From: a virus
Length of the DNA: 53,896 bases
Direction: 5' to 3' (one strand)
IMG/VR virus record: IMGVR_UViG_3300032242_002545
Coordinates: 1 to 53,896 of that record
The notes beneath the pieces were generated by a model. That model did not search any database and was not told the DNA's origin. It was given only the letters and a program-made list of their open reading frames with translations. Position 1 is the first letter of the stretch. The number at the start of each line of letters is the position of its first letter. This document shows positions 1-8,385 of the stretch, one piece after another. The position numbers were made by a program, and so were the translations under genes.

Positions 1-1936
1 CCCAAATTAAACCATAACCATTTTCTTGTAAGAGTTGGTATCCATCTTCGGTTAGCACTAGATTTGTGTCTTGAATACCGTATCTAATCGCGTCATTTAG
101 ATAATTATACTGAATACCAGCGTAGTCCAAGTCACAAATATTGAACTTAAACTGCGAAATTCCACCTATAAAGCTACCACCGAAGTTCTTTTCTATAGGT
201 AAGCCTCTATCATCCATATCCAATCCGTCAAATGTCTGGCTATCTATCAAGCCTTGGCTACCACCACCTAAGCTGAAGTTAAATGGCACACCAACTTGCT
301 TTCCTTTGTAGTCATTAAGTCTTTTAGCTATAAATTCTGGAAATTCATCAACAACAAACTTTAACTTAGCATTTACATAAAACATAAGCTTACCAGTTCT
401 TCGCTTAGCGTATTTTAAATCACAATCATCCATGTAGTTAGTTACGAATCTGATAACAACATACTGCCATTCGCTAGGAAGCACCATATTAGGTGCCGAA
501 TAAGCTTCATGTATGGTTACTCCGCTTGTATAGAGTCTTTCACCAGTACTAGCAGTATAACAAGTTCCTGTTACTGTAAGTAACCTGAAGCCTATACTTC
601 CATCATCCTTGATTCTGAAGCCTAATGCATTATCTATGATATCTTCGTTGTAATCTATATAACCTTGTAACGATGTTTTTCCGCTATAACTACAAACGGT
701 ATCCTGACCAAGACCATCATTAGGACCATAACAATAATAACAAAAACTATCGCCGCTTACGAAACCAGAACCTCTACCGTATATCAAGAATGGGTTCCTG
801 TAATCGGTTATAACCTCTTTTTGTCTAGCAACTGGAATTCCATTACCGTCATAATTCCAAGTCTGATACGTACCTAAGCCATCGGTACTAACCATATTAC
901 AAGCTGCGCCACTATCAACCAAATAACCATATGGTGGTGTTGGGTTACAACCAGCGTGACGACCAGGCGAGGTATTGGTTATTGCACTTAAAATAATTGT
1001 ATCGGTTGCACCAGTTAACCTAGGTGCCCTTGCATCTGTTGCTTGTCCATAAATAAGGAACTGATTTTTTATCAGCTCTATTTCAACTTGAGGTGGGTCA
1101 AGCGGTATGCCAAAGCCGTAGTCACCAATAAGCGTGATATCTGATTCTTTTAAAACGGTACAAAATGGTGATATACTTGTTGAACCAGTACATGCTGAAG
1201 TAACGGTACAAGCACTAGTACAACCAGTATCATTTCCAGCAAATTGATTCCAAAACTTATTTTCCGCACGTGTACCCATGTAGAAAAAGAAACCTTTATT
1301 GTCTGGATACACATCGTTAAGTGTTGTACCAGAACTACTGCAAGTGTCTTGGGGATTTATCCAAAATTCAGCAGCCCAAGCTTGATTTACCCTTGTTGGT
1401 AGAATCTCATATGTGCTTCCATCTATCTTATAGTAACCTTGATAAAAACCACCACAAAATTGCATATAGTCACCGAAGGTTCCTGTTGGGTCTATGATTC
1501 TTTGAGTTGGGTACACATACTGACCAGTAGTACCAGTAACCAGAGTCATTATAAGCCTAGTATCGCCAGATGCTAGCGTAAGACTAGACCCAGTAAGTGC
1601 TTGTATGAGGTTTTGGTTAGTTGGGTCCGAAGGATTTTTGGTGTAAGGGACCAAACCGTTATCGATACCTGTTAGACCAATGGTATTAAAGGTATAACCA
1701 GTATTAGTTGCGCCAGTCCAAGTTACAAGACTAAATATGGTAGAAGCGGTTGTTGCGCTATCTGGATATATCGATGGGTTATTGAAATCATACCAAACAA
1801 CAAAACAGCTTCCAGACATCAAACCAGTACTTGGAGGTACATTCGAACCATCAGGAGCCAAGAACAAATCCCAATAGTCGCTGTTTGATAGCTGTAAGTC
1901 AAATTTGTTGAAGTTAAAATTGCGTATGTTTCCCAT
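1..1936 (-). CDS. Large tail/surface structural protein (3' end beyond window)
   Basis: An open frame runs on the minus strand from an ATG at 1936 to the left edge (about 645 codons) with no stop seen, so the C-terminus is missing. The start reads MGNIRNFNFNKFDLQ and follows a TATTTATA motif by 13 bases, which supports this start. The protein is rich in Gly, Thr, Asn and aromatics, as in beta-rich phage tail proteins. The part nearest the left edge (LNDYKGKQVGVPFNFSLGGG and what follows) suggests a lectin/glucanase-like beta-sandwich, but this is weak. It lies just downstream of the S74 fibre gene on the same strand, so a role in the tail tip or adsorption apparatus is inferred from context only. 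No specific family is recognised. Confidence 0.7.
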   Translation of the reverse strand, partial: MGNIRNFNFNKFDLQLSNSDYWDLFLAPDGSNVPPSTGLMSGSCFVVWYDFNNPSIYPDSATTASTIFSLVTWTGATNTGYTFNTIGLTGIDNGLVPYTKNPSDPTNQNLIQALTGSSLTLASGDTRLIMTLVTGTTGQYVYPTQRIIDPTGTFGDYMQFCGGFYQGYYKIDGSTYEILPTRVNQAWAAEFWINPQDTCSSSGTTLNDVYPDNKGFFFYMGTRAENKFWNQFAGNDTGCTSACTVTSACTGSTSISPFCTVLKESDITLIGDYGFGIPLDPPQVEIELIKNQFLIYGQATDARAPRLTGATDTIILSAITNTSPGRHAGCNPTPPYGYLVDSGAACNMVSTDGLGTYQTWNYDGNGIPVARQKEVITDYRNPFLIYGRGSGFVSGDSFCYYCYGPNDGLGQDTVCSYSGKTSLQGYIDYNEDIIDNALGFRIKDDGSIGFRLLTVTGTCYTASTGERLYTSGVTIHEAYSAPNMVLPSEWQYVVIRFVTNYMDDCDLKYAKRRTGKLMFYVNAKLKFVVDEFPEFIAKRLNDYKGKQVGVPFNFSLGGGSQGLIDSQTFDGLDMDDRGLPIEKNFGGSFIGGISQFKFNICDLDYAGIQYNYLNDAIRYGIQDTNLVLTEDGYQLLQENGYGLIW

Positions 1937-1949
1937 TTTAGTATTTGTC

Positions 1950-1959
1950 TATAAATATC
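1950..1959 (-). promoter_or_regulatory. Late-promoter-like TATTTATA motif
   Basis: Read on the minus strand the sequence is GATATTTATA, ending 13 bases before the ATG at 1936. It is the same motif found ahead of other first-in-operon genes in this window. It would give a very short leader if used as a -10 element. Confidence 0.5.
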
Positions 1960-2035
1960 TTACTTGCTATTTAAGTCTTTAATTTATACCAAGCTTTTGA
2001 ATTGTTCTCACATATTCTTTGCTTCGTATAACGTG

Positions 2036-3781
2036 TTAAAAGATTTCTAGGATACTTCTTTTCCAACCACTTGATGTTTTTACATACAAATAGTTGTCAT
2101 CTCTTGTTATATTTCCTTCGTTTCCATATGTATCTTCAGAAGATGATGGTGTATATGTTGGTATGCTAAGTGATTTTGGTTTTAAATCATTGTTTGTAAC
2201 CCAATTTCCTTCTGAATCAGTTATGAATTCAGCTTCATTTCCGTTTCCAAGCGCATGAAGCACCCTAATACCTCCACCAATAGCAGTTTCTTGTGTTCCG
2301 CTGTAGTTTAATTGTATATCATTATCTTCCGCAAGGATTGTTTGCGTCTCTAAATATACGCTTCCATTTGTTGAACTACCAGAAGATAACTCTTTAACTG
2401 CTTCAACAAGCATAGGGATGATTGAATCACTATGAATACCCATATAACCATCAACCTTATTGGTGAAAACAAGTCTTGGGTCAACGCTTTCAACATCTTG
2501 AGCTATAAAACCTATTCTTACGTCATCACCACCTGCAACTCTATCAATCCACTGATATGTAACACCGCTAAGTTGTTTTATTTTGTTCAAAGAATCTGTT
2601 AGAGGTGATATGTTTTCTTTTAAGCGTCTATCCGAAGTATTGGTTGTCAAGTTACCAGAGCCGTCTATTCTTATTTGGTTAACAAATGCACTAGAAGCGA
2701 CTGTTGATATGTTAAGGCTCTCTACATATGTATAATGAGATTGGCTTCCTGTTATGTTATCACCAAGCACTATTGTTGATGTACCATTTGCTTGACTACC
2801 CGAACCATGAACAAAAGATGTCGTACCGCTAGCTATACTAACATTACCACCAGCATGACTATACAAACCAATCGCTTTTGTTAGTCTACCTTCAGAATGA
2901 CTACCTTGACCGCTTGCAGTTGTACTATAACCTTCAGCATGGCTACCTTGGCCACTAGCAGTAACCTTAGCCTCAGGACCATAACCTTCAGCGTGGCTAC
3001 CTTGGCCACTAGCTATCGTATAATACCCTTCAGCGTGACTATATGTTCCACTAGCCGTTGTATTATACCCCTCAGCCAATGCATTTGTATTACTAGCCAA
3101 TGAATTACTATTATTCATTACTATTGCGTGTGTTCCAGTAGATGCTGACCAAAAAGCCGTTGATGCCGTTACACCGCTAATAGGCTGCCAAGCCCCTAAT
3201 CCTTCAGAACTAACACATGACCAAACATAACCAACACTTGGTGAATCAGTTATTATCAAGTCTTGAGTTCTTGTTATCCCAGATACATCAACCCAAATTG
3301 TTCTACCAGTAAAATCAAGCGTACCTGCGCTCAAGTATAATAGAGTATTAGTGTGAACGGTACCACTATAAGCTCCACCGCCCAAGCTAACAACAGAAAC
3401 AGGTGTGAGGTCAAAACTAACACCGCTATATGTCAAGTTAACCAAGTTGCCATCTATAGTGGTTGATGAACTACCAGTGTAGACTTGACCAGTATTTTGT
3501 GTTGTTGCGCTATTTGTAGGTGTTATCGCTGATAATTCTGGATAAGCCAAGGCCATGTTCGGGTCGTACCAATTAAAAATGGTTGTTCCTGTGTTTCCTG
3601 AAAATGTGCTTACAAGATTTGTAAGTGTTTGAGTAGCAGCACTTGTTGTTAAGTTTGGTCCTTTGATTAATAAACCAAAAGGAAGACCAAAGCTAGTTGC
3701 ACCAGATAATTGTGTCAGGGTTTCTGGATACTGCTTTACTTGTCTATTGTTTGAAAAGTCTAATTTTGTGATAAATGGCAT
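2036..3781 (-). CDS. Tail fibre/adhesin with YadA-like repeats and S74 chaperone domain
   Basis: Likely a trimeric host-binding fibre. The N-terminal part (MPFITKLDFSNNRQ onward) probably attaches to the tail. Next come repeats of the type HAEGY-x-T-x-ASGxGS, as in trimeric YadA-like heads. Then comes the hallmark SDRRLKENI, which opens an S74 intramolecular chaperone; in that family the Ser before Asp is the self-cleavage site. About 115 residues follow, ending in a pattern (DDNYLYVKTSSGWKR) often seen at the ends of phage structural proteins, so the chaperone is not terminal here. The ATG at 3781 is preferred over a TTG six codons upstream, because it follows TATTTATT by 16 bases and an A-rich stretch. 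The gene is divergent from 3844. Confidence 0.88.
   Translation of the reverse strand: MPFITKLDFSNNRQVKQYPETLTQLSGATSFGLPFGLLIKGPNLTTSAATQTLTNLVSTFSGNTGTTIFNWYDPNMALAYPELSAITPTNSATTQNTGQVYTGSSSTTIDGNLVNLTYSGVSFDLTPVSVVSLGGGAYSGTVHTNTLLYLSAGTLDFTGRTIWVDVSGITRTQDLIITDSPSVGYVWSCVSSEGLGAWQPISGVTASTAFWSASTGTHAIVMNNSNSLASNTNALAEGYNTTASGTYSHAEGYYTIASGQGSHAEGYGPEAKVTASGQGSHAEGYSTTASGQGSHSEGRLTKAIGLYSHAGGNVSIASGTTSFVHGSGSQANGTSTIVLGDNITGSQSHYTYVESLNISTVASSAFVNQIRIDGSGNLTTNTSDRRLKENISPLTDSLNKIKQLSGVTYQWIDRVAGGDDVRIGFIAQDVESVDPRLVFTNKVDGYMGIHSDSIIPMLVEAVKELSSGSSTNGSVYLETQTILAEDNDIQLNYSGTQETAIGGGIRVLHALGNGNEAEFITDSEGNWVTNNDLKPKSLSIPTYTPSSSEDTYGNEGNITRDDNYLYVKTSSGWKRSILEIF
2765..3085 (-). repeat. YadA-head-like peptide repeats inside the fibre gene
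   Basis: About seven degenerate repeats of roughly 14 residues, centred on HAEGY and ASGQGS, are encoded here. Three HAEGY copies and three ASGQGSH copies are nearly identical at DNA level too. Such units form left-handed beta-roll trimers in YadA-like adhesins. Near-identical copies could recombine and change fibre length. Confidence 0.75.
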
Positions 3782-3797
3782 TTTTATGGGTTTTATC

Positions 3798-3805
3798 AAT
3801 AAATA
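3798..3805 (-). promoter_or_regulatory. Late-promoter-like motif for the fibre gene
   Basis: On the minus strand this reads TATTTATT, 16 bases before the ATG at 3781. It lies back to back with the motif at 3822-3829 for the plus-strand operon, so one 45-base gap serves both directions. Confidence 0.45.
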
Positions 3806-3821
3806 TTCCGCGACAGCAATA

Positions 3822-3829
3822 TATTTATA
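3822..3829 (+). promoter_or_regulatory. Late-promoter-like TATTTATA motif
   Basis: TATTTATA on the plus strand, 14 bases before the ATG at 3844. It also contains the longer form TATATTTATA, which overlaps a Bacteroidetes TAnnTTT -7 box. No TTG lies at the -33 spacing. Confidence 0.5.
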
Positions 3830-3843
3830 TAAAAAGATAATTT

Positions 3844-4317
3844 ATGCGTATATTAAAAAAGAAAGACTTAAATGAATTGGTCGGTGGAGATATGAATTCA
3901 GATGGTGGTGATAAACCATACAATGGAGACCACGAAATTGAAACAGGCCCAGTTCAAAAATCTTATAATGACAGTTCAAACTATGAAAAGGGCGAACCAC
4001 CTACTAGCGATAAGGTATTTGGCAGATATGTTCAAAATATACCTTGGTTTGCGGTGTATAGTTATGGTAGTAGACGTGCTGGTGTTGGTGCCTTGGTTGC
4101 ATTCGAAGGAAAAGGCAAGATAATGACCAAGAAAACGGTTGAAGAAAAGATTGAAGACTTGGTTAAAAAGACCAAAGATAGAGAATTATCTGATAAAGAC
4201 TTTAATCCAAAGGTTGAAAAGATTATCGATACAATCAAAGACGCTGAACTAACCGAAAAACAGCTTGAAGAACTTAAAAAAGCCCTTGAAGATAAGAAAA
4301 CAAGTAAAAACCTATAA
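3844..4317 (+). CDS. Hypothetical 157-residue protein, first gene of a five-gene operon
   Basis: I do not recognise the family. The first half is polar and rich in Gly and Asp (NSDGGDKPYNGDHEIETGP). The second half, from about residue 95, is almost entirely charged and predicted to form long helices or a coiled coil (KKTVEEKIEDLVKKTKD and onward). The gene follows a TATTTATA motif and its stop is one base before the next ATG, so it is probably the head of a late operon running to the terminator at 6449. A virion or assembly role is inferred from the late-type promoter and neighbours only. Confidence 0.75.
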   Translation: MRILKKKDLNELVGGDMNSDGGDKPYNGDHEIETGPVQKSYNDSSNYEKGEPPTSDKVFGRYVQNIPWFAVYSYGSRRAGVGALVAFEGKGKIMTKKTVEEKIEDLVKKTKDRELSDKDFNPKVEKIIDTIKDAELTEKQLEELKKALEDKKTSKNL

Positions 4318-4318
4318 G

Positions 4319-4768
4319 ATGAACTCACAAATAAGCAATGATATACACGTAACCAAAGATGGAGAGACAAAAAATCACCAGGCTTTTGCTATGGAACTAT
4401 CTAGGCTTAAAAAAGCCAAAAAAACTTGCGAGGAAAACAAAGGTTGTGACGAATTTAATAGACTAGGCGGTGAAAATAAGTTAAAAGAAGTTGAAAACCT
4501 AGTTAAGAAAGCCAAAGATGCGAACTACCAACAAAAGAAAACAGGTATGGACGCAGGTAGAGAAAATCAATTCATCAAGACCCACACAAAAGACAAAGAT
4601 AACGCAAACCCAACAAGCGTTGGCGGCGTACCTCAAGTGACCAAGGGTAGCATAAATCGTAAGATTATGTCAAATAAAGAAGTCTACAACGAAGGTATTC
4701 AAAAAGAATTATCTGAAATTAGATATTTAATAGAATACATGGATAACACTAAAAAACAAAAATTATAA
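4319..4768 (+). CDS. Hypothetical Lys-rich helical protein
   Basis: 149 residues, starting MNSQISNDIHVTKDGETK. The frame is open further upstream, but only within the previous gene. The ATG at 4319, one base after that gene's stop, is therefore the natural start. The protein is highly charged, with Lys/Glu-rich helical stretches (LSRLKKAKKTCEENKG) and a C-terminal helix (ELSEIRYLIEYMDNTKK). It has no recognised domain and no membrane segment. The central KGSINRKIMSNKEVYNEG stretch may be a short conserved linker. Co-transcription with its neighbours is likely from the spacing; no function can be assigned. Confidence 0.72.
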   Translation: MNSQISNDIHVTKDGETKNHQAFAMELSRLKKAKKTCEENKGCDEFNRLGGENKLKEVENLVKKAKDANYQQKKTGMDAGRENQFIKTHTKDKDNANPTSVGGVPQVTKGSINRKIMSNKEVYNEGIQKELSEIRYLIEYMDNTKKQKL

Positions 4769-4770
4769 CA

Positions 4771-5151
4771 ATGCCAGTATCACAACCTTACAATGGTGGT
4801 CAATCACCTCTTGAAGCAGCTGCAATTGCGGCTAGAGCAACGTTGATTCCAATCAACACATACAATAACTATGCACCAGCAAATGAGTACACCGCTACTC
4901 ACACAAGGGCTTTATCTGATACCACAACACCAGTATATGGTAAGGGTTCGGGTCAGTTCTTGGACATAGACAATTATGTTGGTGTTGGTGGTTCATATGA
5001 CATATTCGGTAATCCAACATACGCAGGTTCTGGTAGAAACCCAGAAATGTCGATGAACAATTCTCTTTGGGGCTATGGTCCACAGGGTTTGAACATGCAA
5101 AATTATATAGCACCTAACACAGCATTAAACGTAGGTCAAGTTATAATCTAA
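4771..5151 (+). CDS. Hypothetical Gly/Asn/Tyr-rich protein
   Basis: 126 residues, unlike its charged neighbours: rich in Gly, Asn, Tyr and Pro with little charge, as in virion structural or decoration proteins. An Ala-rich helix near residues 13-25 (LEAAAIAARATL) is followed by extended turns (GYGPQGLNMQNYIAPNT). No signal peptide or membrane helix is seen. It begins two bases after the preceding stop and ends one base before the next ATG. The family is not recognised, and a structural role is only suggested by composition. Confidence 0.72.
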   Translation: MPVSQPYNGGQSPLEAAAIAARATLIPINTYNNYAPANEYTATHTRALSDTTTPVYGKGSGQFLDIDNYVGVGGSYDIFGNPTYAGSGRNPEMSMNNSLWGYGPQGLNMQNYIAPNTALNVGQVII

Positions 5152-5152
5152 G

Positions 5153-5833
5153 ATGAAACTTTACAATTTATTTGAGAACGTTATATTCGAAGAAATCCAA
5201 AAAGCTCGTCAAATTTTGACGGAAGCTATTTCTATTGCTGATGTTGAAAAAGCAATAGATGGAAAGTATAACGTTAAGATAAAGTATAAAGATTCAGAAG
5301 ACGAATTACCAAGCGATAGGTATATTCAAGTATATAACTTGAGCAAAACCAAAGCTGGAAACTTAGCCATAAGAGCCTATCAGATTTCTGGAGGCTCTAA
5401 AGGTGGTGATGCTAAAGGATTTTGGAAGATATTTAGGCTAGATAAGATAGAAGGCTGGACACCAACACAAGCTAGATGGAAAAATCCAGTTTCTGACTTC
5501 GACTCTAGGATACCAAAATACAATGCGGATGGTGATAGAAGTATGTCATCTGTATTGCATAAGGTGAATCTTGACGAGCCAATAACTAATGCTATTGCTA
5601 AGACACCACCGACACAAACGTCAACAAATAATACGATGGCTAAGCCTGTTCAAAAACCAGCGACCAAGCAACCAGTTAAAACACTTGTTCAAAAACCTGT
5701 TGTTAAGCAGCCAGTTAAGCCAGCGGCTCAAAAACCTGTTCAAAAACCAGCAACGCCTAGTACGCCAAATACGGAGAAAACGCCAGCGGTTGAACCAACA
5801 AATAAAGAAAAAGAAACAAAAGAAAAAGTTTAA
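5153..5833 (+). CDS. WYL-like domain protein with Pro/Lys repeat tail
   Basis: 226 residues. Residues about 28-108 resemble a WYL-type Sm-like beta barrel: AIDGKYNVKIKYKD, then SDRYIQVYNLSKTKAGNLA, IRAYQISGGSKGGDAKG and WKIFRLDKI follow the WYL order of strand, RxIxVY, AYQ and FRLDRI segments. WYL domains usually bind nucleic acid or small ligands in regulators. Here there is no DNA-binding helix-turn-helix before it, only a short N-terminal helix (MKLYNLFENVIFEE). The last 85 residues are low-complexity repeats of KPVQKPATKQPVK type, probably disordered. Its place in a late-type operon argues for a virion-associated or host-takeover protein rather than a classic regulator. Confidence 0.6.
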   Translation: MKLYNLFENVIFEEIQKARQILTEAISIADVEKAIDGKYNVKIKYKDSEDELPSDRYIQVYNLSKTKAGNLAIRAYQISGGSKGGDAKGFWKIFRLDKIEGWTPTQARWKNPVSDFDSRIPKYNADGDRSMSSVLHKVNLDEPITNAIAKTPPTQTSTNNTMAKPVQKPATKQPVKTLVQKPVVKQPVKPAAQKPVQKPATPSTPNTEKTPAVEPTNKEKETKEKV

Positions 5834-5835
5834 TT

Positions 5836-6441
5836 ATGGATACACCAGCACCAATAGACGTGAGTAGATTAAAATCTATACTAGGTAAAGCCAAACACGT
5901 CATGAAAGCAACTGACCAAATGTTCCCAGAAAAGAAATTAAGTCAAATAAGCGAGAGCCAAAGAGGCCTAGCTGGTACCCCAGCAACTTCTGCTCCAATT
6001 TATGACGAGAGAGATGAAAGAGAACCTAACTACGGGGAAGACCATAGCGGTTATTTGACCGAAGCACCTATTCATCAACCTAAAGACTATACGGTAGAAA
6101 GTGTTATGAGGTCTAACCTCCCACCGTCAATCAAACAAGCTATGATTGACAAACACATACCTAAGATAACCTCTATGCCTTCTAAGTTTAGCTTAGATGG
6201 TCTTGAAGACTTGGTTGATAAAAAACCCAACAGAAGCCAACCTATTCGTGAAGCTCAGAGACCAAGACAAGTTGATTCTGATATGCTTATGATAAGCAAA
6301 TCAGAACTAAACGAGATGATTGAAAATAAGGTAAATGAAATGATTGCTAAGTTGTATACCAAAACCATCAGCGAACAAGCAATCAAGAAAACGATAAATA
6401 CGCTTATAAGCGAAGGAAAGATATCAACAAAGAAAAAATAA
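5836..6441 (+). CDS. Hypothetical 201-residue protein, last gene before terminator
   Basis: No recognised domain. The start MDTPAPIDVSRLKSILGKA lies two bases after the preceding stop. The middle is Pro-rich and likely flexible (LAGTPATSAPIYDERDEREP). The C-terminal 70 residues are helical and charged (KSELNEMIENKVNEMIAKLY), which could support oligomerisation. A strong intrinsic terminator starts eight bases after the stop, so this closes the operon that begins at 3844. A structural or scaffolding role is possible but not shown. Confidence 0.72.
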   Translation: MDTPAPIDVSRLKSILGKAKHVMKATDQMFPEKKLSQISESQRGLAGTPATSAPIYDERDEREPNYGEDHSGYLTEAPIHQPKDYTVESVMRSNLPPSIKQAMIDKHIPKITSMPSKFSLDGLEDLVDKKPNRSQPIREAQRPRQVDSDMLMISKSELNEMIENKVNEMIAKLYTKTISEQAIKKTINTLISEGKISTKKK

Positions 6442-6448
6442 TAAAAAA

Positions 6449-6469
6449 GGGACCCATGTCCCTTTTTTT
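6449..6469 (+). terminator. Intrinsic terminator
   Basis: Five-bp stem GGGAC/GTCCC with a CCAT loop, preceded by six A and followed by seven T. It is well formed and ends the 3844-6441 operon. Confidence 0.9.
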
Positions 6470-6517
6470 ATTTACTTAATAAAAAACATCTTGTATTGTT
6501 ATGTTTAAAAACTAAAC

Positions 6518-7780
6518 ATGAGCAATAAAAAATTAAGAGTGCTGGTTGTCCCATCTGACAGAACTGGCGTAGGCTACTTTAGGTCTACAATGCCTCACAT
6601 TGCATTAGAAACTAACTATCCTGACGAATTTTCGGTTGACATCGACTACGAGCCTCAATTAAACGATGATAATTTCCTTAAGCAATACGATATCATACAC
6701 TATCATAGAAGCATAGGTCCATTCGAACAAATGCCTAAGTTATTAGAAAAGTTTGATGAACTTGGAATCATAAGCATTATGGATTTGGATGACTACTGGG
6801 CACCAGGTTCACACCACCCAGCTTATCATATCATAAAAATAAACAAGATGGATGAGCACATCAAAAATAACCTTAAGATTGCGAGACACATCACAACAAC
6901 AACATCCACTTTTGCTAAAGAAATTGGAAGACTAAACAAAAACGTATATGTCTTGCCTAACGCAATCGACCCAACCGAACCACAATACATTTCTAACCCT
7001 GAACCATCAAATAGACTTAGGATTGGTTGGTTAGGTGGTTCCTCTCACTTGAAGGACCTTGAAATTCTTCAGGGAGTTGTTAATAGACTCTCTACCGATA
7101 ACTTGCTTGATAAGGTTCAATTTGTTTTATGCGGTTTTGACTTAAGAGGTCAGCATACAGAAATAGACCAAAACGGCCAACAAAAGGTAAGACCAGTTCT
7201 TCCAAAAGAAACCTCTTGGTATCAATACGAAAAAATATTCACCGATGACTATAGGTCTGTTAGTCCAGAATATAGAGAATTTTTGATGAAGTTCACGCAA
7301 GGTGAGTATCCAAATGTTGCTAATGAACCATACAGAAGAGTTTGGACGAAGCCTATATCTTCATACGCTACAAACTATAACTTGTTTGATGTTTCATTGG
7401 CACCGCTTGAAGAAAATATGTTCAACCAATGCAAGAGCCAACTTAAGGTTATTGAAGCTGGTTTCCATCACAAAGTAATCATCGCTCAAGACTTCGGTCC
7501 TTATCAAATAGACGTTAAATCAGCAATACAATTTGGCGGTGGTTTTGATACAACAGCTAATGGTATACTTGTTGATTCTAAGAAGAATCATAAGGATTGG
7601 TATGGTGCTATAAAGAAGCTAATAAACAATCCAGACATGGTTAAAACGCTACAAGATAACCTTTTTGCTAGTGTTAAGGATACTTATAGTATAAATAAGG
7701 TTACCGAAGACAGAAAAAATCTATACTTGAAATTGGTAGCCACCAAAAAACCAAACATGGTTTTAGAAAATACACTATAA
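6518..7780 (+). CDS. GT-B fold glycosyltransferase (GT4-like)
   Basis: 420 residues, a normal length for a GT-B enzyme. The N-terminal Rossmann half begins with a strand and a Gly-containing loop (LRVLVVPSDRTGVGYFRSTM). Near residue 90 comes DLDDYWAPG. The domain link is at about 145-170 (VYVLPNAIDPTEP, RLRIGWLGGSSHLKDLE), which is the typical entry to the nucleotide-sugar half. The acceptor-side loop QCKSQLKVIEAGFHHKVIIA matches the C-terminal conserved region of GT4 enzymes. The sugar donor cannot be read from sequence. It stands between a terminator and nucleotide-metabolism genes. A weak TATGTTTA box at 6500-6507 may drive it. Likely role: glycosylation of virion or host surface. Confidence 0.8.
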   Translation: MSNKKLRVLVVPSDRTGVGYFRSTMPHIALETNYPDEFSVDIDYEPQLNDDNFLKQYDIIHYHRSIGPFEQMPKLLEKFDELGIISIMDLDDYWAPGSHHPAYHIIKINKMDEHIKNNLKIARHITTTTSTFAKEIGRLNKNVYVLPNAIDPTEPQYISNPEPSNRLRIGWLGGSSHLKDLEILQGVVNRLSTDNLLDKVQFVLCGFDLRGQHTEIDQNGQQKVRPVLPKETSWYQYEKIFTDDYRSVSPEYREFLMKFTQGEYPNVANEPYRRVWTKPISSYATNYNLFDVSLAPLEENMFNQCKSQLKVIEAGFHHKVIIAQDFGPYQIDVKSAIQFGGGFDTTANGILVDSKKNHKDWYGAIKKLINNPDMVKTLQDNLFASVKDTYSINKVTEDRKNLYLKLVATKKPNMVLENTL

Positions 7781-7781
7781 T

Positions 7782-7931
7782 ATGAAAAGTATTAAATGGA
7801 AGAACCTTTTAGATAAGGTTAAAGCGTTATATGACAAGTATGTGGCAGAGCCATTAAAAAAACGCAAAGAAAAAACAGACTATGACAAAAAGATTTCTGA
7901 TATCAAAAAAGACTTTGAAAAAAAGATTTAA
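7782..7931 (+). CDS. Small Lys-rich protein (49 aa)
   Basis: ATG at 7782 follows the preceding stop by one base and the frame gives MKSIKWKNLLDKVKALYDKY and on to a stop at 7931. It is strongly basic and predicted to be one long helix. No family is recognised. Its tight spacing to 7780 and its codon use like its neighbours support it as real. The next gene's upstream ATG at 7882 would overlap it by 50 bases, which is one reason to prefer the later start for that gene. Confidence 0.55.
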   Translation: MKSIKWKNLLDKVKALYDKYVAEPLKKRKEKTDYDKKISDIKKDFEKKI

Positions 7932-7959
7932 TATCAATATCGATTGGGTTAATAAGATA

Positions 7960-8373
7960 ATGGCAATCAATGCAAAAAATGATGAACAATTTTTTGCTAA
8001 ACGTGAACGTATGACCGAAGACTTAATTGCTGGTCGTATTAACACTATTAATGCTAAGACTAAGTCTGGTTGGAGAACAGCATTCTTTTATGACCCAGAA
8101 ATTTGTGATATCCACAATGAACACTTGAACCTAAAAGCCAAAACCATAGAACAAATTTCAAGTGAAGACTTATCTAAGTCTCAAGCTTTTCTTAAGGCAC
8201 AAGCTAAAGCTATTGGTCAATTTGAACGCAAAGAATACCCAGTTTCAAGCGAGAGTAGGTCTGGGTATTGTTTTAGAGGGTTAGCTACCTTAGACGTTGA
8301 AGCTATGATTAACGCTGAAGCTGACACAAGACGCTCAGAAGATTTCAGAAGAAATTTTATCATTCAAAAATAA
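7960..8373 (+). CDS. Hypothetical protein (137 aa)
   Basis: Starts MAINAKNDEQFFAKRERMTE. An in-frame ATG at 7882 would add 26 basic residues but overlap the small gene before it, so the internal ATG at 7960 (after TAAGATA) is preferred; the longer form remains possible. The protein has a mixed alpha/beta composition with IINTINAKTKSGWRTAFFYD and SESRSGYCFRGLATLDVEAM stretches but no motif I can name. It ends just before a host-type promoter and a long inverted repeat, so it is probably the last gene of the 6518 unit. Confidence 0.65.
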   Translation: MAINAKNDEQFFAKRERMTEDLIAGRINTINAKTKSGWRTAFFYDPEICDIHNEHLNLKAKTIEQISSEDLSKSQAFLKAQAKAIGQFERKEYPVSSESRSGYCFRGLATLDVEAMINAEADTRRSEDFRRNFIIQK

Positions 8374-8385
8374 TTTAGGTATTAC

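Noticed and set aside
2765-3085. CRISPR-like regular repeats
   Set aside because: The repeats are codon-phased and encode HAEGY/ASGQGS peptide units inside a fibre gene; no leader or cas genes.
2897-3103. Plus-strand ORF of 68 codons rich in Thr, Cys and Ser
   Set aside because: It is the antisense of the YadA-like repeats in the fibre gene, with no start context.
3782-3799. Upstream TTG start of the fibre gene
   Set aside because: The ATG at 3781 has a better distance to the promoter motif, and the TTG start would overlap that motif.
7882-7959. N-terminal extension of the 7960 gene to ATG 7882
   Set aside because: Would overlap the 49-residue gene by 50 bases, unlike the usual 1-11 base overlaps; not excluded.
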